A stretch of DNA of 64,000 nt from Porodaedalea pini (taxonomy: Eukaryota; Basidiomycota; Agaricomycetes; Hymenochaetales; Hymenochaetaceae), in NCBI GenBank assembly GCA_002794775.1, contig NBAY01000052.1, positions 1-64,000 of the forward strand, read 5' to 3'. Position numbers and translations under genes: made by a program. Shown piece after piece: positions 22,458-34,025 of the stretch; position 1 is the stretch's first letter; each line of letters starts with the position of its first letter. Below the pieces are notes generated by a model, which was not told where the DNA came from, made no database searches, and saw only the letters and a program-made list of their open reading frames with translations.

Positions 22458-22882
22458 TGTCAGAACTCGAACTTTCACCCTTTCTTTATTTTCCCTTTCC
22501 CTTTTCCTTTTCTTTTAACCGCTCCTTCTTATGATCTTTAATCATTTCTCCAATCACTTCCCACACTCCCTTCACATGACCTTCATTCGTTCCATTCCCA
22601 CTCGTTATGTAATGTTAGGTAATATAGTCCCACAGTCATTGCTATATAAGGTCTCAGGAATCGCATGAACTCCTTGTTCTGCTTTTCCTCTTACCTCCGC
22701 AACGACCTAGGTGAGACTCGCCCCCCTTGTATTAGTTTAGACTTGTATTAATCCTCTTACCTCCACGATGACCTAGCCTGAGCAAAGCGTGTCCCGAGTC
22801 CCCGCTCGAGTATAGCACGTCCCAGACGACAGTCAGCAGAGGCCTGCCCAGTCCGAGTTGTCTCCCGGACTCCCGCCTAACA
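22458..22882 (+). repeat. Solo LTR (element 1-4 clade) beside element 1
   Basis: 425 bp in plus orientation, TGTCAGAA to CCTAACA, flanked by CCTTG (22453-22457) and CCTTA (22883-22887), a duplication with one G to A change. It contains CTATATAAGG and GTTCTGCTTTT in the usual arrangement. Confidence 0.85.
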
Positions 22883-23854
22883 CCTTATTCTTACAAAGGA
22901 GTGCAAGTACAGCAAGTAGTGCAAATAGAGACAGTCTCACATAGTCATTCCATGTGTAAGGATGCTGGAACTGAGTGAGGGCATGTGGAGGGAGGAGGCA
23001 CAGCAGCACAATCAGCAGCAAAGAGCAAGGGGCATGAGTCCACACCACACGAGGAACTATGTGTACACTCTAGCATACCCTTTCATGTTTGCTGTCCCCT
23101 CCTCTTTCACCTTGCATCTTCAGTCTGTACCTCAGGTACATAAACAGAGCCAGTCTATGCAGACTGAACTGAACTGATCTGCATCTTTAAATTGCACTGC
23201 AGTTGATGTGTTCTTGCCCACAACTGCAAACTTTGCGGGTGTGTCGCATAGCAGGAAGTGGCCAACAGGGCTTGCATTCAACATTCATGCCACACTTGTG
23301 TCTGCTTCCTTCTCAAATAGACATGCAAATGGAAACAGTCATGCAGAGAGAATATGGGAGAGGACAGGAAGTGTGAGCATGCAGCCTGTGTGCAAATATG
23401 CAGATAGCCTACAGAGGCTGGAGAAGATGAGCCTTGTGACACCTGTTGAACAGCAAACTAGGCTGAGCATGAAAGAGGGTAATGATAGGACTGTGGAGGA
23501 CTCAAGAGGGAGGCAGAGAGAGGAACAGATGCTGGCAGCACTATACCGCATCCCTGATGCTGAGTGCTGCACACTTCCTTCACATCTGTACTTCTATGCA
23601 CTTGTAAGCTTGCCACTCCTGTTGCCATATGCCATGTCTGCTGCTTCTGCTATTCCATACACACCCACCCCAGATTCTATGTCATATACTAGTATTGTGG
23701 ACATGAATATGTCACCAGTTGAGAAGCTACCTGCAGTGAAGGATGAAGGGTCTGCAGTTCTACCAGGCACAGAGTGCAGGACACACCTGCAGTATGTGGA
23801 TAGTCAGACTGGTGAGGGATATGGATATGGGTATGGTGCTTATGAGTACAGATA

Positions 23855-25453
23855 CAGTGGCGGACAAAAGTATTGCACAGCCACATCATATTCACTTCAT
23901 GTCATGATTTATCAACAAGCATCCAACCAAAAATCATCATAGAGAGCGCAATTTGTACATTAGCATGTGTAGTTTTATAGTATGTTATCGATTTAGCAAA
24001 AAAAATTGAGTGGGGATTTAATACCAGAAGTCAAAGGGGAAAAGTACTGTGCAATACTTTTGATGGATAGCACCTATAAGAAAGAATAGGTCAGAATAAT
24101 TTATAGAAGCAAGATATCACTTACCTGTCAATTAGTATTTAGTATAACTACCTCTAGCCTTCAAAAGAGCAGCAACATGGTGGGGCATGCTTTCGAAGAG
24201 CTTGTCCAGTGCATCCTGTGGGAAGTTGGCCCATTCCTCCTGTATCACCTACCACAGCTCCTCGAGGTTACGTGGAAGAGGGTCACGAGCATGCACAAGC
24301 TTATCTAATTGATCCCAGACATGTTCTATGATGTTCATATCTGGGCTCCATGATGGCCATGGGAGATGGCGCAGGTTCTTTTTTCTGAACCATGCTTCTG
24401 CAGTCCTTGACCGGTGCTTTGGGTCATTATCCTGCTGGAACAGAATGCCTGACTTCCCTGTCTGCCTGAGTTTGTGCTTCCTCAGGGTCTGTGGGATGTT
24501 CTTGTTAAGGATTTTGATGTAGCCTGCACCATCTATAATGCCGGTAATGCGGTGAAGTTCCCCCATACCCTTTGCAGTGATGCAACCCCACACCATGACA
24601 TGCCCACCTCCATGCTTGACTGTTTTCTGCATGAATCTCTTGTCATGGGCCTGTCCAGGCTTGATATAGCAGTATTGACAGCCATCCAACTTGAACAGCT
24701 GAAATTTTGACTCATCCGAAAAAATTACTCATTTCCAGTCATCAATGGTCCAATTGATGTGCTCCATTGCCCACCTCCTCCTGGCTTCCTTTGCCTGCTT
24801 GCTCAGCAATGGCTTCCTCTTGTGTACACAGCAAAGCAATCCCTGGTCCTTCAGATGGCACTGGACAGTGCAGGTTGACATGTCTTTGAAGACTTTCTTC
24901 TGTAACTCTGTCGCATTGGTAACTTCAGTCTTGGCAAGCATCCATGCTGCGATTCAGGCCTGATGGTCATTCATAATACATGGACAGCCTGTCTTGGGCT
25001 GTACATGATAGTAGTCTGGGACTTTGGTGAACCATTTGATGAGATGGCAGACGGTGGTGCGGTGAATCCCAAGGTTTTTGGCTATTTCCTTGTGGTTCAT
25101 GCCGCGTTTATTCCACTCATCAATGCGGGCTTTTTTTGTTGAAGATGTGTAGACCATGATGAGCTGATTAAAACGCAGCAAATATGGTGGAAAACGGACC
25201 GGTGGGTGTTGAGATATGGTGAGTCGAAGTCATTGCCCACCGAATGACAGAAAAAGTGCACACCACTTTTTCTGTGACTTTTCGGCTATTTTTTTGTGAC
25301 ATAACCACCTGCCTCGATACATACAGGATATCAAGGCCAGCATCCTAGGGATCATATTAAACTACTTTACAGGTTGCTAAATGGTGAGAAAAAAAAGATG
25401 GATATATTTTTTTGACATGTGATAGGTGTGTGCATTACTTTTGTCTGCCACTG
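23855..25453 (-). mobile_element. Tc1-type transposon, 1.6 kb
   Basis: Terminal inverted repeats CAGTGGCGGACAAAAGTA (left) and CAGTGGCAGACAAAAGTA (right, complement), with TA duplications at 23853-23854 and 25454-25455. The length of 1,599 bp is typical for Tc1. A single transposase gene lies on the minus strand. Confidence 0.92.
24132..25157 (-). pseudogene. Tc1 transposase (DD34E) with three stop codons
   Basis: The frame spans 341 codons from ATG 25157 to TAA 24132-24134, the usual Tc1 length, with no frameshift. An N-terminal helix-turn-helix (NHKEIAKNLGIHRTTVCHLI) precedes the catalytic core: VIFSDESKF, FQQDNDPKHRSR and SPDMNIIEHVWDQLD supply the D, D and E residues. It is broken by TGA at 24954-24956, TGA at 24729-24731 and TAG at 24249-24251. 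The TGA before VIFSDES sits where an Arg codon is expected, consistent with CGA to TGA. The protein would mobilise the element by cut-and-paste if intact. Confidence 0.9.
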
Positions 25454-25900
25454 TATGTAGATCAGAGTTAGAGCCAGGTTGCACATGGCATGTATGCATA
25501 TCAACTGGCATACCCTGATCCTGCTCCAGTGTCAGCACACTCTTTATCAGCATCGTCCTCTACAAGCACATACACATAACCTCAGCCTCCCATGCAGCAT
25601 GCCACTGTCCTTGCCTGACAGCCTTGCCCTCAGAACACACATGAACACCAGCAGAGCCAGTATCAGCAGCACCTCCTACCCCTCACACTTGCCCTCATGA
25701 TGCCTGCCTCTGTGCATGCTCCTATAGCACAGACACAGAGCACATGCACAAGCCCATTACCAGGCTCTGTAGTGCTTTATATTGTCATCTGTGTCTCCTT
25801 TGCATGTGCACTCTCAGTCTCTCATGTATCATTCTATACTATGTATAATTGTATTTTCCAAGTGACCAGTGCCAAATTGCAATCCATTTAAGTCAGTAAA

Positions 25901-27397
25901 GCAATTAATCAGCTATAAGGATTATATGCACTTATGCTTGCTTATAAGGTCATAAAAGGATTATGTGATCTCACAATCCTTATGGGGTTCAGTAAATCTT
26001 ATGCAGTATTATGATTCAGACTTCACATGATATTCCTCTACATTCTTGATCAAAATGATTACATATCTTACATGCCTTTTGTGGATTATAAGCTAAATAT
26101 ATTTAATTATAATACCCTGCAGATTTTTGTGATGATACTGTGAATTTTTGGAAGGAAATAATCATAAAGCATTGCATGGAACAGCTTACCGCATATGAGT
26201 TAATTGTGCACATCAGCAACTGGTGGGTCATTGGATTGCCTTTTCTTCTTCAATGTTCCCATAAAGCTTTTGCTAGTAAGGATGCCGACCCACTCATTTC
26301 AAAGCTTCTTGTATGCACCAAAAAGGAACGTGATCTCATGGCTGCCTATACCAATGTCACCTGCAGGGACATCAGTGTACTCATGCACATATTTGATTTT
26401 CATCCTTGATTCTGATATAGCCCCACTCGTTAACTTGCTTTGCTTTGCTACTTATAGATAGTTTTCCACTAATACCGAATGAACTCTGCTTAAACTTGCA
26501 ACTTGAAGGGTTTTTTTCATCTGTTCATGCCGATGCAGATGAGATATGGAGGTGTGACAGTGCAGTTCACTCCATGTCTTTCACATGTTTGCAGCATTCT
26601 TCCTCATATTCTCTCGCACCGAGAACTAGCGAGCGTGAAACACAGCCACTGTGTTACAGGTCCTCTCATGCATTTGAATTTGATGAATTGTAGGTCTGGT
26701 AATGTCTGACAAGAATCATGGAGGATTACAATCTCCATAAGTCTTGTGAGCTTTGACAAGTCTTATGGGTCTTGTAAGAAGTGCCGACCAGTGAAATGGC
26801 ATGTAATATTACCCACAAGGCTTGCATATAATTTACATGTCTCATTTTTGTGATGGTGGACTTGTAGTGGACCACGTGGCATAGTGGGAATGGCCTGCAT
26901 GATGTGAAGCACTGGCATGCTTTATGATTCATTTCTCTTTTCCTGAATCCTATGCGGTATGGATTTCTTCATGTCAAAGAAATGAAATCAAAAAGAGAGA
27001 GAATACTTTGAGTTAGCTTACTGTGCTGGTCATTCTGAAAGAAGAGTAAAACTTACTCATGTATGGAGCTAATAGTAATAGAGACAAAGAAGTGTATAGA
27101 TAGTACATCAGGAATTGCTCATGCTCTCCCAGGTTTAAGTTTGACGTTCAACATTACGGTTCAGCAGTCGGTCTACATGGTCCGAACAGAAAATACTGTA
27201 CTGGACTGTATTGAGACAATGGTTGGGTTACCAACCCAGGCACATGTAATGGAGACATGCATACTACATGTATATATGGTTGTTAAACTTGTTATAAATA
27301 CTATCTTGGCAAAATGATATCCTTTCTATATTTATAGACTTATATATGACCTGTAATGGTCCTGAGCTGATTTTCTCAATACTGCTTGGTACAGTTA
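25901..27397. other. AT-rich decayed sequence, no supportable gene
   Basis: TATAAG/CTTATAAG words are frequent at 25900-26130 and 26700-26790. A 90-codon open frame (26140-26409) shows no recognisable motif. CpG is very scarce. This could be an old, unrecognisable transposon or dead gene. Confidence 0.4.
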
Positions 27398-28246
27398 CAG
27401 CTGTTTTCATAAGTCCTGTGACACATGCATGTCATGTGAAGTGAGCCGCATCAGAGCCAAAATGTCGAAAAATTAAAATAAATGCCTATTTTCTCTGTGA
27501 ATTCTGCACAGTACCTGCTCATTAAGTACTCAAAAAAAAGGCATGGTTCTCAGGAGCAGAAATATGTAAAATAGGGAGCAATACATTGACTGTGTAGGTG
27601 GGTGGAGATCAAACAAGTGCAGCTGATCTGTTCTCTCACCCATTTCCACTGAGATTCAAAAATTATGGCTCCCCTACATCTACCTATAAAATTCTTTCCT
27701 GTGTCTGTAAATTAAGTATATGACTATACCAACATCTCCTGCAAGTTTGAAGCCAATCAATTCAGTATTCATGGTGCAGCAGCAAGATTTGTGTTCTACT
27801 CTGCAAGACCTGTTGTGAGAAAAGGAGGGTGGAAAGAGCTTGAAGTGGAACACAAATCTTGCTGCTGCACCATGAATACTGAATTGATTGGCTTCAAACT
27901 TGCAGGAGATGTTGGTATAGTCATATACTTAATTTACAGACACAGGAAAGAATTTTATAGGTAGATGTAGGGGAGCCATAATTTTTGAATCTCAGTGGAA
28001 ATGGGTGAGAGAACAGATCAGCTGCACTTGTTTGATCTCCACCCACCTACACAGTCAATGTATTGCTCCCTATTTTACATATTTCTGCTCCTGAGAACCA
28101 TGCCTTTTTTTTGAGTACTTAATGAGCAGGTACTGTGCAGAATTCACAGAGAAAATAGGCATTCATTTTAATTTTTCGACATTTTGGCTCTGACGCGGCT
28201 CACTTCACGTGACATGCACGTGTCGCAGGACTTATGAAAACGGCTG
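27398..28246. mobile_element. Foldback element with about 400-bp inverted arms (left of island)
   Basis: Arms at 27398-27800 and 27846-28246 are near-perfect inverted copies around a 45-bp spacer. The ends read CAGCYGTTTTCATAAG and are flanked by TA (27396-27397 and 28247-28248), pointing to a Tc1/mariner-type non-autonomous element. The outer 70 bp of the left arm has lost five CpGs that the right arm keeps. Confidence 0.88.
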
Positions 28247-28368
28247 TAGTAGTAATTCATGATAGACTCCGAGTCGGAGTAAAGCGACCTCGATCCGGTC
28301 AAGCCACAGAACTAAGCTCTCACTCGCTCAAGTCTCACTAGAAAGAGCGAGGGGAACAAATCTTCATC

Positions 28369-31048
28369 TCAATAAAGGTACCTAAATCCTTTCTTTCTCT
28401 CCATCGCTTCTTCCAGCGTGACTCCTTCCAACCGACCGGCGTTTTCGACACGCTCGCGATTCGCGTCTTTGAGTGCCCCAAGCTCATCTTCGTCGAGCTT
28501 CTTGTTCATGCGTTTCACCATGCAGCGCATTACTGAACGAGCCCATTTCCTTAGCTATAACAGCTTTACCATAAGTTCCAAACAGGCTCACCAAATGCGA
28601 AGAATGAGCTAAGCACAAGTGCTGCGATGCATATCTCCATCGATTGATGGTACTGTGGGCCCCATTTTGCCTTCCAAATGTATGAACCGATCCTTTGATA
28701 TTATTGAGTCCTCCGTTACGTCCACAGACATTCGTAATCTCTACGTACAGAGTTCCTATGCTACCGATCCCGTTGACAATACCGATAGCGGCAGCGCGTT
28801 TTGCAGGTGGCCGCGGAATAGTATTTGAAACCCATACGAGGGTGACAGCATAGCCTGGCGCAAAATTGTTGATAATAATCAGAGGCATTCTAGCACCTAT
28901 AGTCATATATCAACTTACCTGCGTGGCCACTCGCCATGAGGAATAAGGCAAAGTAACGCCCACCGATAGAAAACGTGGAGATGGCAATGATGTAGCCCAC
29001 AATCACGCTCCACCAAGTACTGCAGGTATGGAAGAAACGTTCTCCACTTCTATCTGTGACAGGTTCAGATAAAGCTGGCGAATCCGCACCCAAGACGCGT
29101 ACCAGCGTGTAACGCATTAAGCCAACAAACAATGGCAGCCCAGATCCACGGAGGCCTAGTCAAGAGGTGAGAGATCAATTCTGAGAGCGAAATGAACAGA
29201 CTTAACGTACGCAGCCAGAAGCAATGTGACCGTAGTGCTATATCCAAGCGTTGACGCCAAGCTGCAAGCGCCATTATTATAACTTTCCGTCTTATAATAT
29301 ATTGAATCGCACACTCACGTTGGGAAGAAAGAAACAGAAGACAGTCCCAGGAGTAGACTCAGCTCCAAAACGGAGAAAATAAGAACTTTGACGTCCGTTA
29401 TCGCCATCTTCAAGCCTGTCCACATTCTACAGGAATTGTGCAGCAACGTGAGTGAAGCATAACAACATTTCAATGGAATATTATCGTCACTCACGAGTTT
29501 TGAGCAACGTCCTCATCTGCTTCACCTGCATCTTCGGAGACACGCGCCTGAGCCAATCGCCGTTCAGCGGGTGTTATCCAACGCGTGTTTCCCGGCTTTT
29601 AAGTTATTATTAAGACAAATCAAATTTATTGGCGGTGAAAGCACCCACAAGATCCGGAAGAGTCCACCTGTGGATCTAGGTAAGCAACTGCAAGTCATTA
29701 CTTCAGGATACTCACAGCGACAAAACTCCGATAATAACAGTAATCGCACCCTAGAAAGGACAACACGTCACTTCACAAAATACTAGAAGGGCGTGAAGAA
29801 GGTGCCTCAATGAAGAATAACCTTCATCAACAGTAAGTACCTCAACGAAAACGTAAAGAACACGGCACGCCTACCATCTCCAGCCTCTGATCCCCCGCTT
29901 CCCTTCCATATTCGAAAGAATCCCGGCCGCCATCAGCTAGAATAACGACCTCCGCCATAAGAACACGCTGGCACCAAATGAGCCCAACTAGTCACTCACA
30001 CTCCCAAATGCATTCGAGCACATCATGCCTGAGAACAAAATAGAGGTGCGGAAGGCCAGCTCCTACAATTACGTAGAGAACTCAGCATTCGACAGAAAGT
30101 TCGTTTATAGTAGGTCGTGCCACGCACCTTCCGGGTATACCATCGCGAAAGAAGAAACACCGTGCCTGGATAATACGTAGCCTGCCAAAGAACAGACAAC
30201 CGTGACTTTAGCAGTTTGTCGTTCCTAATGATACGTACACACTTCCGGAAAACCAATGAATACCCGACAAGCGAGAATTCCAGCATAGTTGTGGGTGACC
30301 TGTTCAATTTGTCAATCCAAGGCATACAGAGTTCGACTCTTGGAAGCTGGTTATATATGAGAATCTCACTCCTGTCATTGCGCTCGTTAGGCCCCAGGCC
30401 ATGACGCATAATCCAATATACAGCGACGGTCTGCAGTATAGGGGATGTGGGTAATGAGAACGCCATTCATCTAGCTTAACGCCTTTGTTTTGCCGGCGCA
30501 CCTTGCAAACTGATTCAAGATCTGTTCAGTCAAACGATCAGATCTGTCTTCTGCATGGCGAATTTATCCACTCACTACATTGGACGGAATCTGAACAGTG
30601 CAATATGACGCGTACAGAATGGCGACGACAGTATCGTACTGTATATCTGAACCGATGTTTGACGTTCAGTAGCTCGCATCGCCAACGTATCAGAAGCCAT
30701 ACCTGACAGGCCTAGGTCCTGCTCAATGCCCTTCAGTCGTGCCGTCGTGACAGCATTCCTCTACACACGAATGAGCATCTGAGAGCCCAAATTAAATTAC
30801 AGACCTACATCAATCTGGTTCATGATATAGATAAGAACGATGCTAGGCATAAATCGCATGTCCAGCTTGCGCAAGAGCCGTCTCTCTGCGGCAGCACGCT
30901 CTTTCGAGGAAACAAAGTCAGCTGCACCAGAGGGTTCATCGACCTCGTCATCGAAAGTGTGCGACTTGCAAGGATCGTCCGGGATGACATAGACTTCACG
31001 AATGGTCTGCTCCGTCATAGACTTGTCGGGCTCGAGTTGTGCATCCAT
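28369..31048 (-). CDS. MFS transporter, allantoate permease (Dal5)-type, 20 exons
   Basis: Predicted 524-residue membrane transporter of the anion:cation symporter (Dal5-like) family, likely importing small organic anions or vitamins; the substrate is unknown. All 20 exons close in frame: 31048-30809, 30760-30703, 30646-30576, 30521-30502, 30430-30370, 30299-30243, 30181-30128, 30062-30000, 29936-29875, 29821-29806, 29750-29716, 29667-29649, 29595-29495, 29426-29319, 29261-29211, 29155-29103, 29053-28919, 28854-28749, 28692-28592, 28532-28369. Introns are 48-71 nt. Family signatures include ERRLLRKLDMRFMP near residue 60, RPSLYIGLCVMAWGLTSAMT, GVTHNYAGILACRVFIGFPE, FLLSRWYTRKELAFR, ITPAERRLAQARV, WVSNTIPRPPAKRAAAIGI and KWGPQYHQSMEICIA. 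One donor is GC (29805-29804), after a 16-nt exon. No stop or frameshift was seen. It lies in the CpG-retaining island. Confidence 0.88.
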
Positions 31049-32549
31049 GGTGGTAGGAAGGACAGACACAGGAGATGTACAATCGTTCTTGCACAGATAA
31101 GCAGGAAAATGGAGCATTCTACCGCCGCAGTGCTTGCGGAGAAGCATCGAAGGATGTCCTGAACGCCGCTACATCTTGCAGAAGTACTTAATCTCACAAC
31201 CGGCCAGACATCTGGAAAGAAAGGTTTCTCCACATTCTTCCAATGCGGAGGTGCTTGAGCTTGAAGTCAGAATGCCTTTGACAAACGCGTGTGCTGAAAG
31301 GAAATGTGTAAGAGATCATTCAATATCCAAAATCATCAGACAAACTGTTCGTACACACTTCTCGATAGCCCATCAGGAGCTTTCCTGTGTTTCACGGTCT
31401 TGCTCCCAGTCAGAGCTGGACAAAAAAGGCCACCCGATCGAGAAGGGAGAATCTCCTCGTACAAGATTGAAGAATGTTTATTTAAAGGACCAGCAGAAGG
31501 AGATCTAGAAGGAGGCCACCAACGTGCGTATCTTTGAATTCTCTCCTCTCCGCGGACGATCCCCTCGAATCATATTCATTTTATGAGACTATCTACCCAG
31601 AATGTTCTCATGTGCGATCGTCGTCTTTGCGGCTGTTCCTTCCGAGGGTGTCTTCGAACGGACTTCATTCACTTTCTGCAGATTCAAGCCTTCCGTGAGC
31701 TTGCACTTCGGTAAGGTTGCCGTATCTCCGCCAGGAACGCTGAGTCACAGACAGTTGCAAAGCACAAACATAAATAGAATGTGAACGTCTCGAGCTGCTG
31801 CTGGAGGCTAAGAATCCCTTTGTTTCCTTCTGTTAGAATACGAATAATCGTGAGATATGGCTGAGTACACCAGGCGATGAGAGCAGTAAACACAACATTA
31901 GCGCACAGAGTTGTCTTTGCGAGTGCGTCTCGCGCGACGAAGCGCAAGGAAGTTTCGATTATAAACATGAAAACGCCAAGATAGTCGCAAGACCCATGGA
32001 CGATAAGGAAAAAATCTTCAGGGAGCATAAGTCTCGTGCGAGAAGGTCATGGCAAATAATTGCTGGTGATACATACGAGTCTGCGTCTGATGTTAATGCA
32101 ACTCGAACGAGCTAAACTTGAAAAACGACATGGATGCGAGTCAAACCTCAAGCCTTTGAAACGAAAAAGAGATTTTAGGTGAAGGATGACAGGACAAAGG
32201 ATTTCCGTGGTTGATTTTATAAATCTGAGAGTTTACGGAGAGCATGGCAGATAGATAACACAGGTTTCGGCAACGATACGCGCTGCGCAAAAACCTAATT
32301 TCACGGTGGATTATTCTCGGATGGCTCGAAGTGCCTTAAGTATCTTAGAACTTGATGGAATCCGACAAGTTGTGAAACCAGAGCTCGAGGACATGCATCG
32401 AGACTTAGTGCTCGTGGGAAGATTATTGCAGGACAGAGGCTTGCCAAGATCGATCAAGAGTGGCTTGATGGAGGTCGACAAGAGGCGTGATGAATAGACG
32501 ACGTCTTAGTGTTAGCACAGTGAGGCTGTGAGCCGAAAGCTTCACCGAC
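31049..32549. other. Upstream region of the MFS gene with unassigned open frames
   Basis: CpG-rich sequence that probably includes the MFS promoter. A 114-residue minus-strand frame (32028-31684) has two hydrophobic stretches (DYLGVFMFIIETSLRFVA and ANVVFTALIAWCTQPYLTII) and might be an exon of another membrane protein. A 63-residue plus-strand frame (32306-32497) is also unassigned. I recognise neither. Confidence 0.35.
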
Positions 32550-33277
32550 TAGGGACTACCGTCCGCACTTATCCGCATCCGCACCGCGGATGGGCTATCC
32601 GCGGATGAAATTCCCACGGATACCACGGTTTTTGCGGATGAACCGCGACACTCTGCCAACGTTCAATCCCTGCTCAGGCAACAAATTTTGAGAGTAATAA
32701 AAGTCATTCACAATGTTCATTTTTGCCAATTCAAAGTCAGACTGAATAATAAAAATATACAATGTGACCATTGACTGTTTACTATTAATTCTAAAGGATG
32801 AATTAGGTATGAAAGATAAATGTACATGGAAATGATAAAAGAAGTATAAGAAAATTTACCAAAGAGGTGTGAGTATGAGAGTTCTGTGTTCTGAATGTAT
32901 ACCATCACATTAGTGTGCTGCATAAAAGGCAACTTGGTGACAGTGGAACATGGGAGTAGAAGGACCTGGTGTGACAGGCACTGTGGGATAGAGGAACCCC
33001 TTTATATGAGTATTCAAGGGCATAAAGGAGATATTTGGAACATAGAAGATAAAATTATAACAGGGTAGATATGTCCTTTGATGATTATGAGACAAAAATA
33101 GTAATGTATAGGAGTGTGGACAGTGAGTGATATTGTGACACAGCATAATGCACAGAGTGATGCGCCTATCTGCAAAAACTGTGGTATCTATAGGAATTTC
33201 ATCTGCAGATGTGGCATCCATAGGAACATTCATCCACAGTGCAGTGCTGTGGATAGGGCCATCCACTGTAGTCCCTA
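32550..33277. mobile_element. hAT-type MITE with about 100-bp inverted repeats (right of island)
   Basis: 728 bp with ends TAGGGACTAC, inverted over about 100 bp. The flanking 8-bp repeats TCACCGAC (32542-32549) and TCACTGAT (33278-33285) match at 6 of 8 positions, and both differences are C to T; an 8-bp duplication is typical of hAT elements. The left repeat has about 13 CpGs in GCGGAT words, while the right repeat has only one, at its inner edge. No transposase is present. Confidence 0.85.
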
Positions 33278-33285
33278 TCACTGAT

Positions 33286-34025
33286 GTGTAGAGGAACACA
33301 CATCATGTGATCAAGAGACATGTCATGGATGATCTGAGCTGAGACTGTTGCAGCCTCTTCTTGATCCCAATGTTACTCCCAACAAACCAAAGACGATGTG
33401 CTGGCCACTCATCTTTCTCATTCTATCTATACTATAGAGGTTGGCTTGAGCTCAAATGGACGTCAAATATTGGGCTCAAATACTGTAACACGGCAAGATT
33501 GGCATTGAGACACTTCAAGAACTAGTATCTTTATAATTATATGATGCAGCTGTTTGCTTTCAGGTCATCAGAAATGTAGCTTTCAGCTCCTCCAAAAGTT
33601 TGCACTGACTATATCAAATCTCTTGCTGGAAATGTTCAGACATTCATATAGGTCATGGGTTAATAATTTAACTCTCGCTCTCTACATCTCCTTACAGTGC
33701 TGAATAGCATCTCCAGGTTTCTTGGATCTGAGATTTCCTCACAAAAACAGTGGGATTTTATCTAACACCTACATTTGTCTCCTCCATCCTGAATTAGTGG
33801 TAGAATGGCATGATCATATGATGAACAAATATGTTTCCTCACATTCCTGTTGGCGTCCGCTATTCCTATCATGACATTTGCTGTTCTTCTATCCACTGGC
33901 CACTGGCTCAGCACAGCATGTATAATTTCTCTGTTCAATTTAAATCATACCTTGGGAGTATATAAACTGTGTATCTATGGACTTTTGACCAGTAGGTCCC
34001 TCAACTGAAGCAAAGGAAGTGAAAA
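33286..34025. other. CpG-poor stretch upstream of the AA9 relic
   Basis: No gene seen. It may contain the former promoter of the AA9-CBM1 gene, but no clear TATA box can be assigned. TG/CA-rich composition marks it as part of the decayed block. Confidence 0.4.

Larger units (their letters stand above)
22883..25900 (+). pseudogene. Decayed host gene of unknown function split by the Tc1 element
   Basis: A long frame (23208-23854) rich in Ser, Pro, Thr and Gln ends in a Gly-Tyr repeat (GYGYGYGAYEYRY). The Tc1 insertion at the TA of an AGA TAT codon pair interrupts it. Reading on from 25454 with one TA restored continues in frame with Gln/Ser/Pro-rich sequence, broken by TAG, TAA and TGA codons. 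The composition resembles low-complexity regulatory proteins, but I recognise no domain. Boundaries, introns and the start are uncertain. Confidence 0.4.

Noticed and set aside
32542..33285. An unrelated chance palindrome rather than a transposon at 32.5-33.3 kb
   Set aside because: The inverted similarity extends about 100 bp and is flanked by 8-bp repeats differing only by two C to T changes, which is what a hAT insertion leaves.
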